Below are positions 43,387 through 56,895 of a stretch of DNA of 64,000 nucleotides, one piece after another; the stretch's first letter is position 1, and each line of letters starts with the position of its first letter. The stretch spans positions 2,244,501-2,308,500 of the forward strand of contig JBBPEB010000014.1 of NCBI GenBank assembly GCA_039096225.1, written 5' to 3'. The DNA comes from Blastocystis sp. Blastoise. Lineage: Eukaryota > Sar > Bigyra > Opalinata > Blastocystidae. The position numbers and the translations under genes were made by a program. The notes under the pieces are model-generated. The model made no database searches. It saw only the letters and a program-made list of their open reading frames with translations, and was not told the origin of the DNA.

Positions 43387-46300
43387 ATGAAAGTGAGTAT
43401 TAAAGTATTTGAAATAAAAATAAAACAACAACAGTTTTGTGTCTAATTTAAATATTTAAATAATATATATCAAATATAGGATACAAATCAGAATACTCCA
43501 CCTCCTGATTTGAAAAATTTAAAATGCTTTGAATCTAGATCAAACTGTTTTACGAAACCAATGTACATTTTTTCCTTATAAACTGCTATAATTGTTTTTA
43601 TTTATGTATTTTATTATTTCTAAATTATATAGGTTTGGCTTTCTATCAAGATTAGTTTATAGAAATAAAAATTTATCTTTGACTGCTGAAGATCTTGGTG
43701 GTTATTATCCTGCTGATGAGCCTAAACATCTTTATGACAAGTTTATGTTCTATTACGAAAAGGAAATGAAGAAATCAAAAGAGAAAAGAAGTTTGTTTGT
43801 TGCTGTTACAAAAGCTACAAACCTTTGGAAGTGGTATATTTTAATATTAGCTTTTTATTGCATGCTATTTTTATTATAATTATTACATAGGTTTGTTGTA
43901 ATGATTTCATCTATTATTAATATTCTTCTTGGATTTGTTCCCACAATGATATTACAACAATTAGTAAGAGATTTAGAATATACAGGTGAAGAAGTATATA
44001 TGACTGAAACTACACGTTGGATATATGCTGTTCTTCTTCTAATTGTTCCAGTTATATCTGTATATTTCAATTTAGTTGCTCAAGTACTAATGACTCGAAT
44101 TGGTGTTCAAATGAAATCTATGGCTTCTGAAGCTATTTATCGTAAAGCTTTTTGTTTAACATCTACTGCTAAAGGTTCCACTTCTACTGGTCAACTTGTT
44201 AATATTATGAGTACCGATACAAATGTACTTCAACAATTCTCTTTATATTTTCTTGTTACAATAAGTGCACCTATATTAATGATTGTTGCTATTGTCATGA
44301 TATATCAAATTATTGGTTGGATGACGTGGATTGCTGTTGCTTTACTTGTAGTTATGTTAATTATTCAAGTAGTTTCTGGAATGTTTGCTAGAAATTTTAA
44401 AGTCAAAGGATTATTATTAACTGATAATCGTATTAAATTATTAAATGAAGTGTTAATAGGTATTCGTGTAATTAAATATTATTGTTGGGAAAAACCTTTC
44501 TTATGTAAGATAGATGAAATACGTGAAAAAGAATTAAAACAATTAGCTAATATGAGTTGGTTGATGACTATTACTACAGATATTCTTTTACAAATTATTC
44601 CTTATCTTATTCCTTTTGTTATTTTTACTATTTATCCTTCAGTTACAGGTGAATCTCTTCGTCCTTCTGTTATTTATACACTTTTATCTTATTTTGATAT
44701 GTTAAGAGTACCTTTTATGATATTACCTATTTGTATTATGATGCTAGTTCAATTTAATGTTTCTTTAAAACGTATTAATAATTTTTTATCTTTAGATGAA
44801 GTTGATGATTCCTTAGTGTATCGTAATTTAACAAAATCTGATTCTATTGAATTTGAAGATGAAGATGGTCAAAAGAAGAAAATTTATAATTATAATTCAA
44901 ATGATGATGCTATATATATTGAAGATGGTTCCTTTGCTTGGGGTAATGGAGATAATATTCTTAGAAATATTAATATAAAGGTAATTATTATATTTATTAT
45001 TATATATGATATTTTTTTTATTATATAAAAAATTGTTTTTATTATTATATCTAATATTATATTATAATCCATATAATAATAATAATAATATAATATATAA
45101 AGGTTAAGAAAGGATCATTAGTAGCTGTAGTAGGTAGAGTGGGAAGTGGTAAGACTTCTTTTGTTTCTGCTCTTATTGGTGAAATGACAAAGAATAGTGG
45201 TTGTTGTATATTAAATGGTTCTGTTTCATTTGCTTCTCAACAATCATGGATGGTCAATGATACTGTTCGAGGTAATGTATTATTTGGTAAAGAATTCGAA
45301 GAAGAAAGATATAAACGTGCTTTACATGTATGTTGTATGGAAGATGATTTAAAGGTATTAAAAGGTGGTGAAATGTGTGAAATTGGAGATCGTGGTATTA
45401 ATCTTTCTGGTGGTCAAAAAGCTAGAATTGGTTTAGCTCGTTGTGTATATAGTGATACAGATATAGTTATTATGGATGATCCTATTGCTGCTGTTGATGC
45501 TCATGTTGGTAAATATTTATTTAATCAATGTATTAAGACTGAATTAACTGGAAAGACTCGTATACTTGTTACCAATGCTCTTCAATATTTACCTAAATGT
45601 GATTATATTGTATTATTAGGAGATAATTGTATAGAAGCCCAAGGTACTTGGGAAGAATTGAAATCTATGAATATTAATATATTAGAAGAAATAGAAAGAG
45701 ATGAAAATCGTAGTTCTGATAAAACTTCTAAAAGAACAAGTACACAGACTAATGAAACTAAAGGTAAAGAAGATACTAAAGAGAATGAAAAGAAGAAAGA
45801 TAATAATAAAAATAATAATGGTGGTTTAGTTGAACAAGAAGAACAAGAAAAAGGATCCATACCTATATCAGTTTATACTTATTATATCAAGAAATATGGA
45901 TGGTTCTTAATGATATTATTAGTTTTATTCTTTGCTATTAGTCAAGTAGGTACTGTTTATAATCAATTTTGGCTTTCTAATTGGTCTGAAGATCAAACTT
46001 GTGCTACTTATAATACAACTTCTATTGAATGTTCTGATTCGAATAACTATTATATCTCTATTTATGGTTATATTATTATTGGTATTTGTTTATGTTATAT
46101 TCTAAAAGGTATAACACTTGTTCCTGGAAAAATTAATGCTTCTAAAAATACTCATAAAGATTTAAGTGAAGTTATTATGTCTGCACCTGTTGCTTTCCAT
46201 GATATTACTCCTGTAGGTAGAATTTTAAATAGATTTAATAAAGATATGGATATGATAGATAATCAATTACCACAAACAATCAATCAATTTGTATCTTTCT

Positions 46301-47775
46301 TGTTTGCTCTTCTTGGATATATTGTACAAATATGTATTACTACAAATGGTATTATGATTCCAGTATTAATTGTTATTCTTGTTATTTTCTTTGTTTTACA
46401 ATCCTATTTTATGAGAGCTAATACGGATGTTCAAAGACTCGAATCTGTTTCTCGTTCTCCTATCTTCGAAGATTTCCAAGCTGTTCTTTCTGGTGCTCCT
46501 ACTATTCGTGCTTATGGTCATCAAAAACGTTTTATTGATAAGATGGAAGGAAGAATTTATACTAATAATCATAGACAAGTTATATTCCAAATGTTATCTT
46601 GTTGGTTAACTTTTAGAAGTGAAACTCTTTTAGCTTTTGTCTCATTTATTATTGCTATTTTATCGAATAGCTTGAAAGGTGTTTTATCTGCTAGTCTTTT
46701 AGGTATTGCTTTAAATGCTTCTTCTTCTCTTGGTAATACTCTTAAACAATGGACTAGAATCACAGCACAATTAGAAGCTCAAATGAATAGTGTTGAAAGA
46801 GTTAAATATTATATAGATACTGTTGAACCTGAACCTCCTATGATACTAGAGGATCATAGACCTCCTGAGAATTGGCCTACTGAAGGTGCTATTAAATTTG
46901 ATAACTTTGAAATGAGATATAGAAATGGTCCTAAAGTATTAAAAGGTGTGAATATGGATATTCATCCTATGGAGAAAGTAGGTGTTGTAGGTAGAACAGG
47001 TGCAGGTAAAAGTAGTCTTATGGTAGGTTTATTTAGAATAAGTGAATGTTGTGGAGGTGCTATATATATGGATAATATTAAATTAGAAGATATAGGTTTA
47101 GAAGATGTTCGTCGTCATTTATGTATTATTCCTCAAGATCCTGTTTTATTTAGTGCTTCTGTTCGTTTTAACTTAGATCCTTTTAATGAATCAAGTGATG
47201 AAGAGATTTGGAGAGTATTAGAAGAAGTAGAATTAAAAGAAGCTATTGATGCTTTACCTGGTAAATTAGATGGTGATGTTCATGAAGGAGGCAGTAATTT
47301 CTCTGTTGGTCAACGTCAACTTATATGTATGGCTAGAGCTTTATTAAAGAGACCTAAAGTATTAATTATGGATGAAGCTACTGCTTCTTTAGATAATGAA
47401 ACTGATGGATTCTTACAAACTATGATTCGTAAACAATTTATTAATTGTACTGTATTAACTATTGCTCATCGTTTGAATACTATTATGGATAGTGACAGAG
47501 TATGTGTCATGGATCAAGGTATTGTCGCTGAATTTGATACTCCTCTTAATCTATTAAATAATTCTAATAGTATATTCAGTGGTATGGTCGTAGCTGCTAA
47601 TGATCCTAATCTTTATACTATGGTTAAAGGATATACTGGAGAAATACGTTATAAACAACCCAAAGTCATTCCTGAAGAAATTCTATCTCCTATTGCTTCT
47701 CCTATTATTTCTCCTATTATTTCACCTATAGAATCTACTGAAGGTGTTCCTACTATTCCTCAGGAAAAGAAGTAA
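43387..47775 (+). CDS. ABCC (MRP)-family ABC transporter
   Basis: Five exons 43387-43392, 43480-43562, 43633-43833, 43891-44980, 45103-47775; 1350 aa. The first exon is only ATG AAA with a perfect GTGAGT donor. Order: MRP-type N-terminal linker (LSLTAEDLGGYYPADEP), six helices, NBD1 (Walker A GRVGSGKTS, signature LSGGQKARIG, Walker B IVIMDDPIAAVDAHVG), a charged linker rich in Lys, Glu and Asn, six helices, NBD2 (GRTGAGKSS, FSVGQRQL, VLIMDEATASLDNETD, IAHRLNTI). Such full-length pumps export organic anions and conjugates from plasma or vacuolar membranes. No MRP1-type extra N-terminal membrane domain is present. NBD1 has Asn where the switch His is expected (TNALQYLP), and NBD1 has the usual ABCC Asp after Walker B. 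Confidence 0.92.
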
Positions 47776-49112
47776 AAAGATAAATAAAATTATCCTGAAA
47801 TTTTTTTTCATTTCTTGTTTTTTCTATAATATATATATATATATTAGTTGTAAATATTTTGATAATTTTTAAATTATTCATTATTACATATTTTGATATG
47901 TTTAACATATTGATTTTTTTTATGTTCTCCATTCTATCCAATAAACTTTCATTAAACATCAAAATACATATCAATGATATACATTTATATATATTAGCAA
48001 CCGATATTATTTGGTATATGATGAAAACACCTTGTAACTCTTTAAAGTTTCCTTTATTATTATTTTTTAATCATTTATAAGTCTTATCAGTAAAATAAGA
48101 TTTATAAAATACTCTTATATTCTAGACTTCATATATATTATCTTCCTTTTAAAGAATTCTTGTTTTAAAGAGTTATTTAAAGAATATTGTTTATTGCATG
48201 AAGTTTTATTATGAATATATTTGCTTTTAAGTATTTTATATATATTCTTACAACCAGAGAAGATTGAGTGAAATTTATATAATAGTTAAAGGCTCATCTA
48301 ATGTAAGTATTATTCCATCGGCTCTTTTTAATCAATTCTTCCCTTTCAACAATCTACATATATGGAACATAAAATATTTTAGCTTTATTTTTTTTTCCAC
48401 GAAATATTTTATTGTTTATAATTATTTAATGTGAATCTACGAATAGAAAAGCTAATGTTCTTGTGCATAACATATATATTTTTTAATATTTTCGTTAACA
48501 AATTTTCGTCAATTCAATTCTTACAAAAATATAAATTGAATTTTATCACCTAATCGATGGTTAGCATTACGTATACACCGTTCCTGAAAAGTATAAATAC
48601 GTAATAGCTACTCAATTAGAGAAAAACGAAATCAAATTTAAGAACAGCGACTTCCATTTTTTTATTACATTCTACACATAAACTTCTATATTTTCGTTGA
48701 TAAGATTACAATTGTAGAGATAGTTCAAATTTACTTTCCTAATGTCGATAATACGAAAATATGCTAATTAATGATTCGTTTTAGAATATAATTAGGAAAG
48801 TTAAAAAGATTTTCTCAAATTTTACTTTCAAAAGTAGACTCTTTTGGCTTTTTCATAAATATGATTTGCTATTTTCTCTATTTTATCCAATCCATTATTG
48901 TTAAAAGCCAAAATGTCTATCAATTTTTCTTTATTGTAGAATTGATTAAAAAGGATGCGTCATCAATAGGGAATTTCACTTAACTTGATAATCAAGATTC
49001 AACCAATTATAATTGTTTCTTTTCTGTAGTAATCAGAATAGAAAAAAAGAATAGAAAATATTGAAGAACACAGGTATATAAATATTTATTTTCAAGTATT
49101 TAATAATTTAAT
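47776..49112. other. Intergenic region with degraded foldback element
   Basis: 3' flank of the ABCC gene and upstream region of giant gene B. It contains the degraded foldback element at 48837-48917. No gene recognised. Confidence 0.5.
48837..48917. mobile_element. Degraded foldback element, same family as 49200-49322
   Basis: About 80 bp matching the next element in direct orientation (ATATGATTtgcTAttCT, TTTTATCCAATC, TTAAAAGCyAAAATG). It is also self-complementary: GACTCTTTTGGCTTTT against GACATTTTGGCTTTT on the other strand. Confidence 0.55.
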
Positions 49113-50555
49113 ATGAGAGCTATAGGACTTTTATTTCTGTTTCTTCTTGTTCCTTGTAAATAGTTATTTTATTGGACTCTTAATTTTTTTTAGGTTTAAG
49201 TCAAAATGCTGTTCACTAATAGGCACTTTTGACCTTTTAACAAATATGATTGGGTATTCTTTCCGTTTTATCCAATCAATTATAGTTAAAAGCTAAAATG
49301 CCTATCAGTGGTTGAAAATGACTGCTTAACTCCGAATTATTACGTTCGTATAGAACGTCAATACTCATCTAGCGCTGAAAATGAGAAAGTTTATATATAT
49401 AAGGGTGACTATGTCAGTCAAAATGATTTGGTTTATACAATTAATGGAAGTGGTCGAGATTATCAAACTGATAATTCCTTTTATTGCTTTGCTCCTGCTG
49501 TCTATAATATTCAAGCTTATAGTGGGTATACTTTATAATTATAGTTTAATTGTCATCATATAATTTATTATAAATTGTTATTTTATAGTGATAAATTAGC
49601 TTGGTCTACATTGAATCAAGATTCTTGGTTTAAAGTATATGTTAATAATGAACAAAAAATTTATGGACGTAATGAAAGTGGTTTTTCAACTGATTTTATT
49701 TTAAATTGTATATATATATATATATTTTTTTTAAATATAAAAAGTCTCTTGTAACCAAATTTTATGTTTTATCATTTATAATAATTTATATATATATATA
49801 TAGTGGATTCTTTCGTAAAAGAAACTACTTCTTGGAAATATTCTGATACTCCACAGGCAACTACAGGTTGGACAACTACTGCTGTTACTGATAGTACATG
49901 GATCAGCAGTACTTCTGGAAATTTCCCTGAAATTCCTTCTGGAACAACTAGATATTATGTAACATCTATTAATAATCCTGAAATCATAGATTATTATCCT
50001 ACATATGAATTTGGAGTATATACTAAAAATGGTATAATTCTTTATATTAATGGCATTGAAATTTATAGATTTAATATAAAAAGGTAAAAATTATTATTAT
50101 TTATTTAATATTATTTATTATTATTATTATTTATTATTATTATTATTTATTATTATATATTTATTATTATATATTTATTATTATATATGTATTATTATAT
50201 ATGTATTATTATATATGTATTATTATATATTTATTATTATATATTTATAATTATATATTTATAATTATATATTTATAATTATATATTCATTATTATTATT
50301 GTTATTCTATATATATAGTTCAGGAATAGTTAGTGCTACTGATTTCGCTTTAAGTGATAGTTACGAAGAACAATATAGAATGTATGTATAAAAAATGATA
50401 TATTATATAAAAATGTATATATAGTGTAAAACAGTCGTTTCTGAAGTATCATAATAATGGTCAACAACTGGTTTTAGCTGTTGAGATACATCCTATTATA
50501 AACAGTTCTTCACAAATAGACTCATTCTCTTCTTATCTCAAATTAAATTATGGAA

Positions 50556-50603
<48 letters not shown>

Positions 50604-51178
50604 TTTTTTTTACATTTATTTCATTTTTTTAAAATTTATATATATATATATAAGAATGTATACTATATATTATATTATATATAGAGAAATATATTACTTG
50701 TGCTCAAGATGGTACTATTTCAAGTAATCCTGATATTTCTGGTATTAATGGTAAAGAAAATGTATTTGATGATAATATATCTACATCATGGAGATCAACA
50801 TTTGATAATACTAATTTTATTACATATTCATTTAACAATGGAAGGTATATATATATATATACATATTATTATTATTAATTATTATTATTAATTATTATAT
50901 ATTATTATTAACATAATTTAGTATTTTATTAAAATCACATAAATATAGATCTGAATGGATTAATAGGTATTCTATTACATCTGGTAATACTATTTCTGGA
51001 AATGATCCTAAAGATTTTTCATTATTAGCTTCAAATGATGGTATTAATTGGACTATATTAGATATTGAAACAGATATTTCTTTTAGTTCAAGAAAAGAAA
51101 CAAAATATTTCGATTTATTATCAAATAACAATTCATATAATCAATTTAAATTATTAATTCGTATTTCTATAATATTAA

Positions 51179-51214
<36 letters not shown>

Positions 51215-54200
51215 AATATATATACCTTATAGAAAATATTCAGGATTCAGAAACTAATATATTAGAAATATCAGAAATCAATTTTTATGCTGTTTCAGTA
51301 GATATTTTAACTACATTTAATTATGAGAGAATAAATTATGTTTTCTTATATAATACTGATACTATTTGGATACATCCTAGTTCTTCTGGATATACTACTT
51401 ATACTTCTAATCCTGTTCTTCCTGAAGGTCTTTCTTTAAATGCTGATAGTGGTATTATAACAGGTAATAATCAAGTAATTATTCCTCTAACAACTTTTGA
51501 AATATCTGCTTTAAATATTATTACTGGTGATACAGCGACAACATCTATTACTATAAGTATTACACAATGTACTAATGAAAATGATAAGCTATTTAAGATT
51601 GAACAATATACATCTGGCTCTAATGGTATTAATGAATCATGGACTCTTTATGATGAAAATATGAATAAATTATCTACTGGACATGGAACTACGGATGGTA
51701 GTACTGTAACTACTATGATGTGTAATAATTACGGTATTTTCTTATTATTTCTTAATAGTAATATATATTATGGTTGGAATGATAAATCTTATATAAAAGT
51801 TAGTTATGTTCATAATAATGATGAAATTATTATTTTTAAAGATAGTCTTCGTGATTCAACTGAGACGAATACATTGCTTCAAGTTAATTTAGCTTTACCT
51901 TATAGTTCAAGTGATTCTATAAGTAAATTAGATGGTATAATTCCTGAAAATTGGTATTCTACTTCTTATATTCCAGATAATGCAGAATGGAATACAAATC
52001 TCTCAATAAATCCTAGACCTGAAACATCTTCAAGATTATGGTTAACTAGAAGTACTGTAACAATATCAAATCTTATCCTTTTTAAGGATATAGAAATATA
52101 TTTAAATATTCCAGGTGGTTCTATAGTCTATTGGAATGGCGAAGAAATATATAGAGATAGATTACCTAGTGGAGATATTAATATAAATTCTGATGCAAGC
52201 AAAGCTTCTTTAACTTATGAAACAAGATGTATTACTATTTCTAAGAGTCTTGCTACTAGTAATAATGTATTAGCTATTCTAATTCTTCTTCCTGAAGATA
52301 CAGTATTTCCTGTAAAATTTGATATTGATTATTCTTGTATATTAATAAAAAAAATTACCTCTAATTCAAGAAACTGGAATATTATAGCAAATACTTCACA
52401 TAATGATATTTTTATTATGGCTTCTAATTTAATAGATGGTAGTTATAAATCTATTTGGTCTTCAACATATACTGATGTTACTGAAGCTACTGATTGGGTT
52501 CTTCTTAAATATAAGAATCATGGTTCTGAATTTGTTGATTATTATTGTATTGTTAACAATTATAATACTATTATAAGTGATCCTATTGCATGGACTTTTT
52601 CGGGTTGTGATTTAAATGGTGAGAATTGTGTTATTCTTGATACTGTATCAAATATATATTGGGAATCTAGATCAAATCGTCGTTGTTTTTATACTACTAA
52701 TCATAAAGAATCGTATTTTTCATATAAAATAGAATTTTCTAAACCTTTTGGAGTAGATTCTTCTGTTAAATATGCTATTGCAGAAATAGAATTAGAATCT
52801 ACAAGTTCAAATATGATGATGCTTAATCTTAAGTATTCTTCCACTCGATTAGAAGGAACTAGAGGAATATTTTTATCTATTTCAGCATCTAGTACATATT
52901 TTAGAAATTTCTTCATTAAATCTGGATATTCTTTACCTGCTGGTTTATATATTGATAGTGCTAATGGTTTAATCTATGGTACTCCTACTGAAATTACAAA
53001 TGGAGACGTAACTGTTATGATTTGTGCATATGATGTGAGTGATGACTTATATTCTACTTCTCTTACTATATCTATTACTGATTGTTCTTATCCAAATTAC
53101 ATTTTTAATGTTGAAATTAATAATAAAGAAAATATGAATGGCTATCAACTTGGATATGAATTATTAGAATCTGATGGCTTACAAGTTATAGATAGTCAAA
53201 GTGATTTCCCTGATAATAGTATTGTAACTTATTCTTATTGTAAACCTCTTGATAACTATTATTTGAAACTAACTGATACTGCTAATAATGGTTGGGGTAA
53301 TTCATATATTAAAGTATATTTAGAAGATCATACAGTTATTTCTGAACATACATTAGTACGTTATCAATCTCCTTTTACATATTTAATAAATGCTAATATA
53401 CTTACAGCAACAATATTTGATAATTGGTCATTTTTAAATAGTAATTCAGTTGAATCTCCTATTGATAATTCTTGGACATCTATAGATTATGTTGTTCCAA
53501 CAGAATGGTCTACTGGTAATAAAGATACATTTGGTTCTCCTCAAGGAATTACTCAATATTATAGAAATACTTTTACTATTAATGATTTAACTGCACAAGC
53601 CATTATTCAATATTCTATTTACTTAGATGGCGGTTGTGTTATATATCTTAATGGTAAAGAAATTAATAGAATTTTTATGCCTACTGGAACTATAACTTCT
53701 ACAACATTATCTATAGCTGATAGAGATGGTTATATTACAGGAGGTACTTTATCAACACAATTCCATACAGATTTTTTAAATGGTAAAAATGTATTTGCTA
53801 TTGAAATTCATCATCGTGATTCAATTCCTACTGATAATGTATTTAGCTTTGTTTGTTCTATACTTCCTGATCATAATTATAGAGTTTTTGATGGTTCTAT
53901 TCGTGATTCTTCTCCTGATGATATTGATTATCAACTTGCAAAAATGGCTTTTGATCAGAATATTAATAGTAAATGGTCTTTCCCTGGTGTATGTTTACAA
54001 AATTGGATTTCATATACTTATAATGATTATAGAAGAGAATATATAGATTCTTATAGTATAACTAATGCTGATAATTGTAATAATATGAGTCCTTCTGGAT
54101 GGATTTTTGAAGGTTCTAATGATGATGGTTTTACATGGGAAACTATTGATATAAAAATGAATCAATTATTTAAATCCTATTCACAAACAATAACTTATGA

Positions 54201-56096
54201 TGTAATTGCCTCAAAACCTTATAATATGCATCGATTACTTTTTCTTGAATGTAATAATCAACCACTTTTTGATAGTGATACTTGTAGTAGAACTCAAATA
54301 GCTGAAGTTAGTTTTTATGCAAATAAGCTTGATGGTTTATGTTATACTGAAGAAAGTAGCGATCCAATTCCAAATGGTCAATATATTGATCAATTATGTC
54401 CTACATATTATGTGGGTTCAAGTAGAAAAGTATGTAATAATGGTATTTTTGAAGATGATAATAGTGATTGTATTATTGCTCCTGTTACAGTATTTTTTTA
54501 TGAATATGATCTTAACAGTATTGAGATTAATTCTCCTTTTTCTATACAACCTATTGTTGATAGTATATTAATAACATATACTATTACTCCTTCTCTTCCA
54601 AATGGTCTTTCTTTAGATCCTAATACTGGTATTATTTCTGGAACTCCTACTACTCTCTCTAAATCTACACGATATACTATTACTGCTACTAATACAGAAT
54701 CTATGTCAACATCAGTTACAATTGAAGTACATGAAGCTTCTTGTCCAGAAGAAGAAAATTGGCCAAGAACTAAACAAAATACTACAATTAGTATAGTTTG
54801 TCCTGCTGGGTTTGGAGCTCAAGCTACACGTTATTGTAATGAACAAAATATTTGGGAAAATATAAAAGGTGATCCAACATGTACTAGTGTTGTTTGTGAA
54901 GAAGAAATTATTGATAATATAATTTATTCTACTACATCTTTAACATTTCATAATATGCCTACATGTACTAGTGATACTATGTTTGGTTATTATTCACGAT
55001 ATTGTAAAGATACTGGAATGTATTCACCTTCTTGGGATAATACAGATAAACAAATGTGTTGTATATATTTATATTCTATATATATTAATAATATTTATTA
55101 TATTCATAATTATCTATAAAATATAAATATATTAATATAGTTCATAAACAAGAAGCTTTAAATGGTCATACACGTGTTGAAATGAATATTCATTTATTAA
55201 ATGCTACAAATGTTGACGATTCATTTGAATTATGTTATGATGGTGCACGTACTATTCTTTATGCATTCCCCTATATGTTATCTAGTTTAATAATTGCTAC
55301 AAATATCAAACAAGTCTCTCCTGTATATTATTATTTATTTATAATTAATAATTTATTATAAATAATTTATTATTATATATATTATATATAGTTAATCCCT
55401 ACTAGTCAATATGATATTTATTTTAGTTCAAATCAAGATAATTATGTATCCATTATTAAAGATTATATTGATACTAATAAGAATAAAATATTTGATATAA
55501 TAAGAGGAAACTCAAATATTATTTTACCTCCTACTACTATTTTTGATCATGTTGATGTAAAAGCTGATGAACTAAATGATATTATATGTCCTACTAATGA
55601 TGCTATTACAACTTCTTTGAAATTATATGATTATTCTCCTAGTATGTGTAATGATCCTCAAACAAAATCTTATGCTTTATATCAATGTAGACAAAATAAT
55701 TTTGAAGCAAGTAATATATTAATTAATTATATGAGATGTCCTCCTCCTCAAGATATGTATATTTCTTATAATCTTATACTTGAAGGTGTTCCAACTACAA
55801 AATTAAGTACTTCTAGTTTTATATCAATATATAGAGCTATTCTTCAATCAACTAATGTTATTATTAAGAGTATTTATTTAACTAGATATGATAATACAAA
55901 TGATAATAATGATTCTTTACTTTCATTTGTTATTCAAACTGTTAGTTCTAATATGAGTAATGATGCAAATACCATGAAAAATCTTGATGAAACTCAAATC
56001 TCAAAATTCTTAAAAACTATATCTCTTTCTGCTAAATCTATTACAATTGAAACAAATATTATAAATGGATCTCGAAGAAGACTTAGAGGACTCTAA
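49113..56096 (+). CDS. Giant secreted repeat protein B, paralog of A
   Basis: Eleven exons: 49113-49155, 49309-49525, 49589-49707, 49804-50083, 50319-50381, 50425-50555, 50685-50844, 50922-51160, 51233-55060, 55141-55322, 55392-56096; 1988 aa. A signal peptide (MRAIGLLFLFLLVP) leads into domains with NGIILYINGIEIYR and VIYLNGKEINRIFMPTG, which are jelly-roll-like with a YLNG motif. Two F5/8 type C (discoidin)-like domains follow (SGNDPKDFSLLASNDGINWT; SPSGWIFEGSNDDGFTWE), then putative-Ig units (GLSLDPNTGIISGTPT), one sushi-like cysteine module and a SEA-like end closing SRRRLRGL. It has fewer Ig units than A but more discoidin-like domains. The splice after the TGT-T codon near the C-terminus is in the same place and phase as in A. 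Probably a surface glycan- or matrix-binding protein. Confidence 0.85.
49200..49322. mobile_element. Foldback MITE, 123 bp, overlapping intron 1 and exon 2 of gene B
   Basis: The two halves are long imperfect inverted repeats of about 55 bp: GTCAAAATG..CACTAATAGGCACTTTT against GTCATTTT..CACTGATAGGCATTTTA on the opposite strand. TTAA lies immediately left (49196-49199) and three bases right (49326-49329), suggesting but not proving a TTAA target duplication. The splice acceptor of gene B (CAG ending 49308) lies inside the element. Confidence 0.65.
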
Positions 56097-56835
56097 ATAT
56101 TATTATTATTTCTTTTTGAATAATCATTTTTTTTTTATTATTTTATATATTATTATATATGTTTTTATATTATTAAATAAAATTAACTAAAAGTTAATTA
56201 GCTATTATTATATTATTATTAATTTATATTTTAATATTATTATTAATTTATATTTTCTTGTATTACTATATTATTTATAAGTATATATTTATATTTGTAT
56301 TATTAGCATTTAAAATAAATTAAACTGCTTTTCTTATATTATTATATTTTAAAGTATGCATATATATTTTTATTATTAACTATTATTATATTCTATGCTT
56401 TTTTAAAATTATTATATATTTTAAAGTCATTCTATATGTGTAAATATATAGATATAAATACTGATATTAAAAGAAATTATTGTTTTTTGTTATGATTCTA
56501 TAAGTTTTATAGTATTTTAGAAATAGTCTGTTGAAGAATGTAAAAAATATTTTTAGTTTTCTCCTAATGATATCAAAATTATAATTCGTATTTTGAATAA
56601 GTTTTTGTATTACTATTACAAACCGTTTGACAATAATTATAGATATTATGTGCTGTATGCAAATGTTTATAAATAATGAATATGATTAATGATATATATA
56701 TATATATATATATATATGATAATTTACTTGACAAAAAGAGATACATTCAGTCTCTTCCCTGAGTTTCTTTTGCTGTAGCAATTGTCACAAAAAATGTGAC
56801 ATTTTTATTTTTTTTTGATATAGTAAAAATGTTTG
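56097..56835. other. Intergenic region
   Basis: 3' flank of gene B, AT-rich. It includes a TGTCAC..GTGACA palindrome near 56784-56802. No gene recognised. Confidence 0.4.
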
Positions 56836-56895
56836 ATATCTACAATTCACTCGTTTTTGTCAAAATTATGACTCGTTTTTGGTGATTTTTATTTT
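56836..56895. repeat. Left arm of a perfect 60-bp inverted repeat
   Basis: Identical over 60 bases to the reverse complement of 58925-58984. It contains two copies of ACTCGTTTTTG separated by 21 bases. Similarity fades just outside the left border. Confidence 0.93.
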
